NCBI RefSeq assembly: GCF_014947265.1
Contig: NZ_JADCNK010000021.1
Coordinates: forward strand, 28,069-92,068
Reading direction: 5' to 3'
Origin: Pedobacter sp014947265
Lineage (GTDB): Bacteria > Bacteroidota > Bacteroidia > Sphingobacteriales > Sphingobacteriaceae
DNA: 64,000 bases
The position numbers were made by a program, and so were the translations under genes. The notes below the pieces were generated by a model. The model made no database searches, was not told where the DNA came from, and saw nothing but the letters and a program-made list of their open reading frames with translations. How positions within the stretch are numbered: the stretch's first letter is position 1; every line of letters begins with the position of its first letter. This document shows, in pieces, positions 60,954-64,000 of this stretch.

Positions 60954-61334
60954 ATGTATTACAGTTGTGCAATTGTTGACGATGAACAGCACGCCATTGA
61001 TGTACTTCATGATTATATTGAAGACACCTGTTTTTTGAAGCTGTTTAGTATCTTTAATGATCCCATTGATGCTTTAAAAACGATTAGTGCCGGAGATAAA
61101 ATCGATTTTCTTTTTTTAGACATAGACATGGATGGAATGAAGGGAACTGAATTGTCCCGGCATCTCCGCTCCAAAGCCAGATTTGTGATCTACGCATCTT
61201 CCCATCTTGAAAATGAGGTGAGAAAAATAGATTCCAGCTTTGAATGTTATCTGGGAAAACCGATCTCCATGAAACGTTTTGCAGATACCATTGATAAACT
61301 GATAAGACTTAATAATCTGCCAATAAACAATTGA
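60954..61334 (+). CDS. Receiver-only response regulator (LytTR-type receiver without output domain)
   Basis: A 126-residue stand-alone receiver. I choose ATG 60954 (MYYSCAIVDDEQ) over the TTG six bases earlier. The acidic pair VDDEQ, phospho-acceptor Asp56 (FLFLDIDMDGMKG), YASSHLENEVRKIDSSFECYLGKPIS with the conserved Lys are all kept. The pattern is that of LytTR regulators, but it ends at residue 126 with no DNA-binding domain and there is no remnant of one downstream. No kinase is adjacent. It could act as a phosphate sink or signal by protein contact, perhaps with the next gene's product. Confidence 0.85.
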   Translation: MYYSCAIVDDEQHAIDVLHDYIEDTCFLKLFSIFNDPIDALKTISAGDKIDFLFLDIDMDGMKGTELSRHLRSKARFVIYASSHLENEVRKIDSSFECYLGKPISMKRFADTIDKLIRLNNLPINN

Positions 61335-61342
61335 AATAGTTT

Positions 61343-61810
61343 ATGATCGAACTTACTTACCTTTTTAAACAGGAATTTTTAGACGATGTATCCTATCAAT
61401 TAATCCGGGCAGGTACGAAAGATCCCTGGTTAGTATTATCCGGATGCAAAGTGCTGGGTATTATTGATGAAGTTGAAGGCACATGGACCCAAATTGTTGG
61501 TGAAGATATTCCTCCAATGGCTGTTAAAAAGATGGGCGCTTTGATTAGTATACAGCAATTTAGCTGGTTGCCAGATCTGATTAAAAAACAATGGCCAAAA
61601 TACATACTTGATGTAGTTGTAGAAAATGTAGAATGTTACGAGATAATTTGCCATAAAGAGGTTTGTTTCAAACGTTTTTTACGACGCTTTACACCAGGTG
61701 TTCATGCTTTGGCGCAAAGAGAATCTGCCCTTGTTTTTAAAGTGAGGTGCTTTGGTAAATCGGATTGTTATGAGGTGGTTAAAGCGCCGGCGGTCGATCG
61801 GTACGTTTAA
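61343..61810 (+). CDS. Hypothetical protein next to the receiver-only regulator
   Basis: A 155-residue soluble protein that I do not recognise. It has no signal peptide or membrane segment. It contains five Cys, including CYEIICHKEVC, and a basic stretch (FKRFLRRFTPG). The start is eight bases after the receiver stop, so the two are co-transcribed. It may be the output partner of the receiver; that is inferred from position only. Confidence 0.6.
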   Translation: MIELTYLFKQEFLDDVSYQLIRAGTKDPWLVLSGCKVLGIIDEVEGTWTQIVGEDIPPMAVKKMGALISIQQFSWLPDLIKKQWPKYILDVVVENVECYEIICHKEVCFKRFLRRFTPGVHALAQRESALVFKVRCFGKSDCYEVVKAPAVDRYV

Positions 61811-61901
61811 TATTTCCAAAATATTTTAAGGTAAATACAGCTGTGTTTTCAAAATTATATTAATTCCTACTTGTTTTAAGCGCTGATATAAATGTAATAT
61901 T

Positions 61902-61909
61902 TAAATTTG
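61902..61909 (+). promoter_or_regulatory. Possible -7 element (TAAATTTG) for the aminopeptidase P gene
   Basis: An exact TAnnTTTG match 22 bases before the ATG at 61932; a TTG at 61871-61873 is a little farther than the usual -33 distance. Confidence 0.45.
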
Positions 61910-61931
61910 GCCCGATAAAACAACCCTCAAT

Positions 61932-63707
61932 ATGACCTTTGTAGAAAAATTGGAGGCCTTACGCCAATTAATGCTTGCTCAGCAAGTAGATGCTTATATT
62001 ATTACCGCTGCAGATCCACATATAAGTGAGTATTTACCTGCACATTATAAGGCCATACCTTTTGCTTGTGGATTTACAGGGTCGGCTGGTACACTGGTCA
62101 TTACTCAGGATTTTGCAGGTCTTTGGACTGATTCGCGATATTTTACACAGGCTGAAGCACAATTGAGTGATACCGGTTACGAATTGGTAAAGTTAAAAGT
62201 GCCACATACACCAGAATATATCAATTGGTTGCTCGAAATTTTGCCAAATGGTGCAAAAGTAGGTTTTAACCACGAACTCATTACGGTGGCATTAGCACTT
62301 GAGATGCAGAATAGTTTAGCCCAGCGTGAAATAGAAATAATAGATACAGATTTTGTAAGTACGATTTGGCAGGATAGGGTAGGTCTACCCGCAGAAAAGG
62401 CTTTTTTAATTGATGAAGAAGCTGCGGGGCTTAGTATTACGGCTAAAATAAACGAAGTAAGAGCGGCGTTAAAAACAAATGGAGTGGATTATCATTTTAT
62501 TTCTTCGCTTGATGACATCGCATGGCTTTTTAACTTAAGGGGAAAAGATGTAGACTATAATCCTGTAACTTTATGTTTTGCTTTAATAACACCTGAAGCG
62601 GTAAAACTCTTTATCGACAAACAAAAGCTGTCGCAAACTGATATTAATATTTTAAATGGGCATAATGTAACTTTGCAATCCTATGGTGAAGTGGCAAAAG
62701 CATTAACAAATCTGCCTAAAGACGCAAAGATTTTTATCGATCCAAAACGTACCAGTTTCGGATTATTTGAATGTTTGCCAAAAAGTTCTAAAATAATTCA
62801 GGGAATTAATCCAGGTACGCATTTAAAAAGCTTAAAGAATAATACTGAAATTGATCACATACGCAGGGCGATGTTGCAAGATGGGGTTGCTTTAACCAGG
62901 TTCTTTAAATGGATGGAAGATCATTTGGGCAAAGAAAAAATTACAGAATGGTCTGCAGCAGAGAAATTGGCCACGTTTAGAGCAGAACAAACATCTTTCG
63001 TAGGTTTGAGTTTTAATACCATAGCTGGTTATAATGCAAATGGAGCATTGCCACATTATAGCGTAACAGCAGAAAGCAATCAGGAAATTTTAGGTAATGG
63101 TTTGTTTCTTGTCGATTCCGGAGGTCAGTATTGGTATGGTACAACCGATATTACCAGGGTAATGCCTATTGGTAATTGCTCCGCAACTCAGGCTGATGAT
63201 TATACTTTAGTACTAAAAGGCCTGATTGAAGGTTCTAAACTAATTTTTCCCGAAGGTACCAAAGGTTATCAAATCGATTCCATCTGTAGAAAACCACTGT
63301 GGGAACACGCCATAAATTTTGGTCATGGAACAGGGCATGGTATAGGTTTTTTTCTAAATGTACACGAAGGTCCTCAGAATATTAGTCCGGCTAATGTGGA
63401 TGTAGTCTTTAAACAAGGAATGGTAACCTCCATAGAACCTGGAATTTATCGTCCGGGGAAACATGGCGTGCGTATTGAAAATCTGGTTTTATGTGTACCT
63501 AAGGGAAATAGTGAATTCGGCAATTTTCTCACTTTTGAAACCTTAACCTTATGTTTTATCGATACCACGATCATTAATAAAACACTTTTAGCAACAGACC
63601 AGATTGCCTGGTTAAATCAATACAATCAAATGGTATTTGAGAAGCTTCAACCGATGTTATCTGATGAAGAAACGGAGTGGTTGAAATTAAAGTGTCAGCC
63701 TATTTAA
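61932..63707 (+). CDS. Xaa-Pro aminopeptidase (aminopeptidase P, M24B)
   Basis: A 591-residue cytoplasmic metallopeptidase that removes an N-terminal residue before proline. It has the three-domain form typical of larger aminopeptidase P: two creatinase-like N-terminal domains (about 1-150 and 155-310) and the C-terminal M24 catalytic domain (from about 315). Metal ligands are visible in order: LVDSGGQYWYGTTDITR (two Asp, near 395 and 405), GHGTGHGIGFFLNVHEGP (His, about 470), SIEPGIYRPGKHGVRIENL (two Glu, near 500-516). N-terminal AYIITAADPHISEYLPAHY and WTDSRYFTQAE are typical. Its C-terminal tail is also of the long form. Confidence 0.96.
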   Translation: MTFVEKLEALRQLMLAQQVDAYIITAADPHISEYLPAHYKAIPFACGFTGSAGTLVITQDFAGLWTDSRYFTQAEAQLSDTGYELVKLKVPHTPEYINWLLEILPNGAKVGFNHELITVALALEMQNSLAQREIEIIDTDFVSTIWQDRVGLPAEKAFLIDEEAAGLSITAKINEVRAALKTNGVDYHFISSLDDIAWLFNLRGKDVDYNPVTLCFALITPEAVKLFIDKQKLSQTDINILNGHNVTLQSYGEVAKALTNLPKDAKIFIDPKRTSFGLFECLPKSSKIIQGINPGTHLKSLKNNTEIDHIRRAMLQDGVALTRFFKWMEDHLGKEKITEWSAAEKLATFRAEQTSFVGLSFNTIAGYNANGALPHYSVTAESNQEILGNGLFLVDSGGQYWYGTTDITRVMPIGNCSATQADDYTLVLKGLIEGSKLIFPEGTKGYQIDSICRKPLWEHAINFGHGTGHGIGFFLNVHEGPQNISPANVDVVFKQGMVTSIEPGIYRPGKHGVRIENLVLCVPKGNSEFGNFLTFETLTLCFIDTTIINKTLLATDQIAWLNQYNQMVFEKLQPMLSDEETEWLKLKCQPI

Positions 63708-64000
63708 TCATTTTCTGGCAATGATCTAAAGAATGGTCGTCACTCCCGCGCATGCGGGAATCTTAACTGTATCGTCATCCGATAAATATTGGATGACGAC
63801 TAATTTTTGGAATGTGCGATTGATCATCCCGATGCCATGCTAATATGCTGGGTTTCCCCTCATGTATGATAATCAGCGCTTTTTGCGTAATCTGCGGGAT
63901 CACATAATGCCCCAGGGCCAAACTTCCCGTAAATACACCAATTCTTTACCGATTTTGCGCTATTTATAACTTCCATGCCCGCTTTACTTTTTAAAGTTTA
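63708..64000. repeat. Intergenic repeats at the right window edge
   Basis: No gene is seen in the last 293 bases. The region holds a GTCGTCACTCCCGCGCATGC-GGGAATC palindrome (about 63737-63761), a hairpin TCGTCATCC/GGATGACGA (63772-63799) and a TGCGTAATCTGCGGGATCAC fragment (about 63887-63903) like the repeats at 49470-49505. Confidence 0.65.

Overview
The window looks like chromosomal DNA from a Bacteroidota species, most likely Pedobacter or a close relative in Sphingobacteriaceae. The reasons are SusC/SusD pairs with FecI-type sigma and FecR-type anti-sigma genes, exosortase N with its VIT-domain target, GIN-domain (DUF2807) proteins, DUF3667, TAnnTTTG promoter elements, AT-rich intergenic DNA and many palindromic intergenic repeats. 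I see no rRNA, tRNA, CRISPR array, prophage or intact transposase. The genus is an inference from gene content.

Layout. 1-10.9 kb is mostly housekeeping: the 3' end of citrate synthase, a leftward etfB-etfA-bifunctional nuclease-nucleoside transporter-DUF3667 run, a TPR protein, a chromate transporter, dnaB and rlmB. 11-13.6 kb holds a leftward pair: a diadenylate-cyclase-like (DisA_N/DACNV-type) protein and a GAF-domain histidine kinase. 14.2-21.7 kb is a first ECF sigma/FecR/SusC/SusD locus ending in a glycerophosphodiester phosphodiesterase. 22-24.8 kb has an ABC-F ATPase and a GIN-domain protein, flanked by inverted copies of a repeat. 25.8-30.9 kb is a tightly packed exosortase N cluster (VIT target with a PEP-CTERM-like tail, XrtN, a membrane protein, an MpaB-family oxygenase). 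31.5-42.2 kb has an Lrp/AsnC regulator, then a seven-gene leftward operon for a MacB-type ABC exporter with its own NtrC/NtrY-type two-component system and a matching sigma-54-type promoter, then a YeiH-family exporter. 42.2-49.6 kb contains a MITE-like element, a second GIN paralogue, a TIM-barrel protein, a LytS/LytTR pair with a possible Thr/Ser-rich peptide gene between them, and a luciferase-like oxidoreductase. 49.6-60.8 kb is a second ECF/FecR/SusC/SusD locus, followed by a GDPD-alkaline phosphatase fusion, a metallophosphoesterase and a phytase-like lipoprotein. 60.9-63.7 kb has a receiver-only response regulator, an unrecognised gene and an M24 aminopeptidase P.

How the genes work together. 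The clearest theme is organic phosphate scavenging. Two separate SusCD systems are each linked to phosphodiesterase genes. The second seems able to take a glycerophosphodiester-type substrate to free phosphate with one secreted fusion enzyme, helped by two further phosphoesterase-type proteins. The other coherent units are the XrtN surface-sorting cluster, the sigma-54-controlled efflux operon and the c-di-AMP-like/GAF kinase pair. Gaps between genes are filled by several families of REP-like palindromes, some shared almost exactly across nearly 60 kb.
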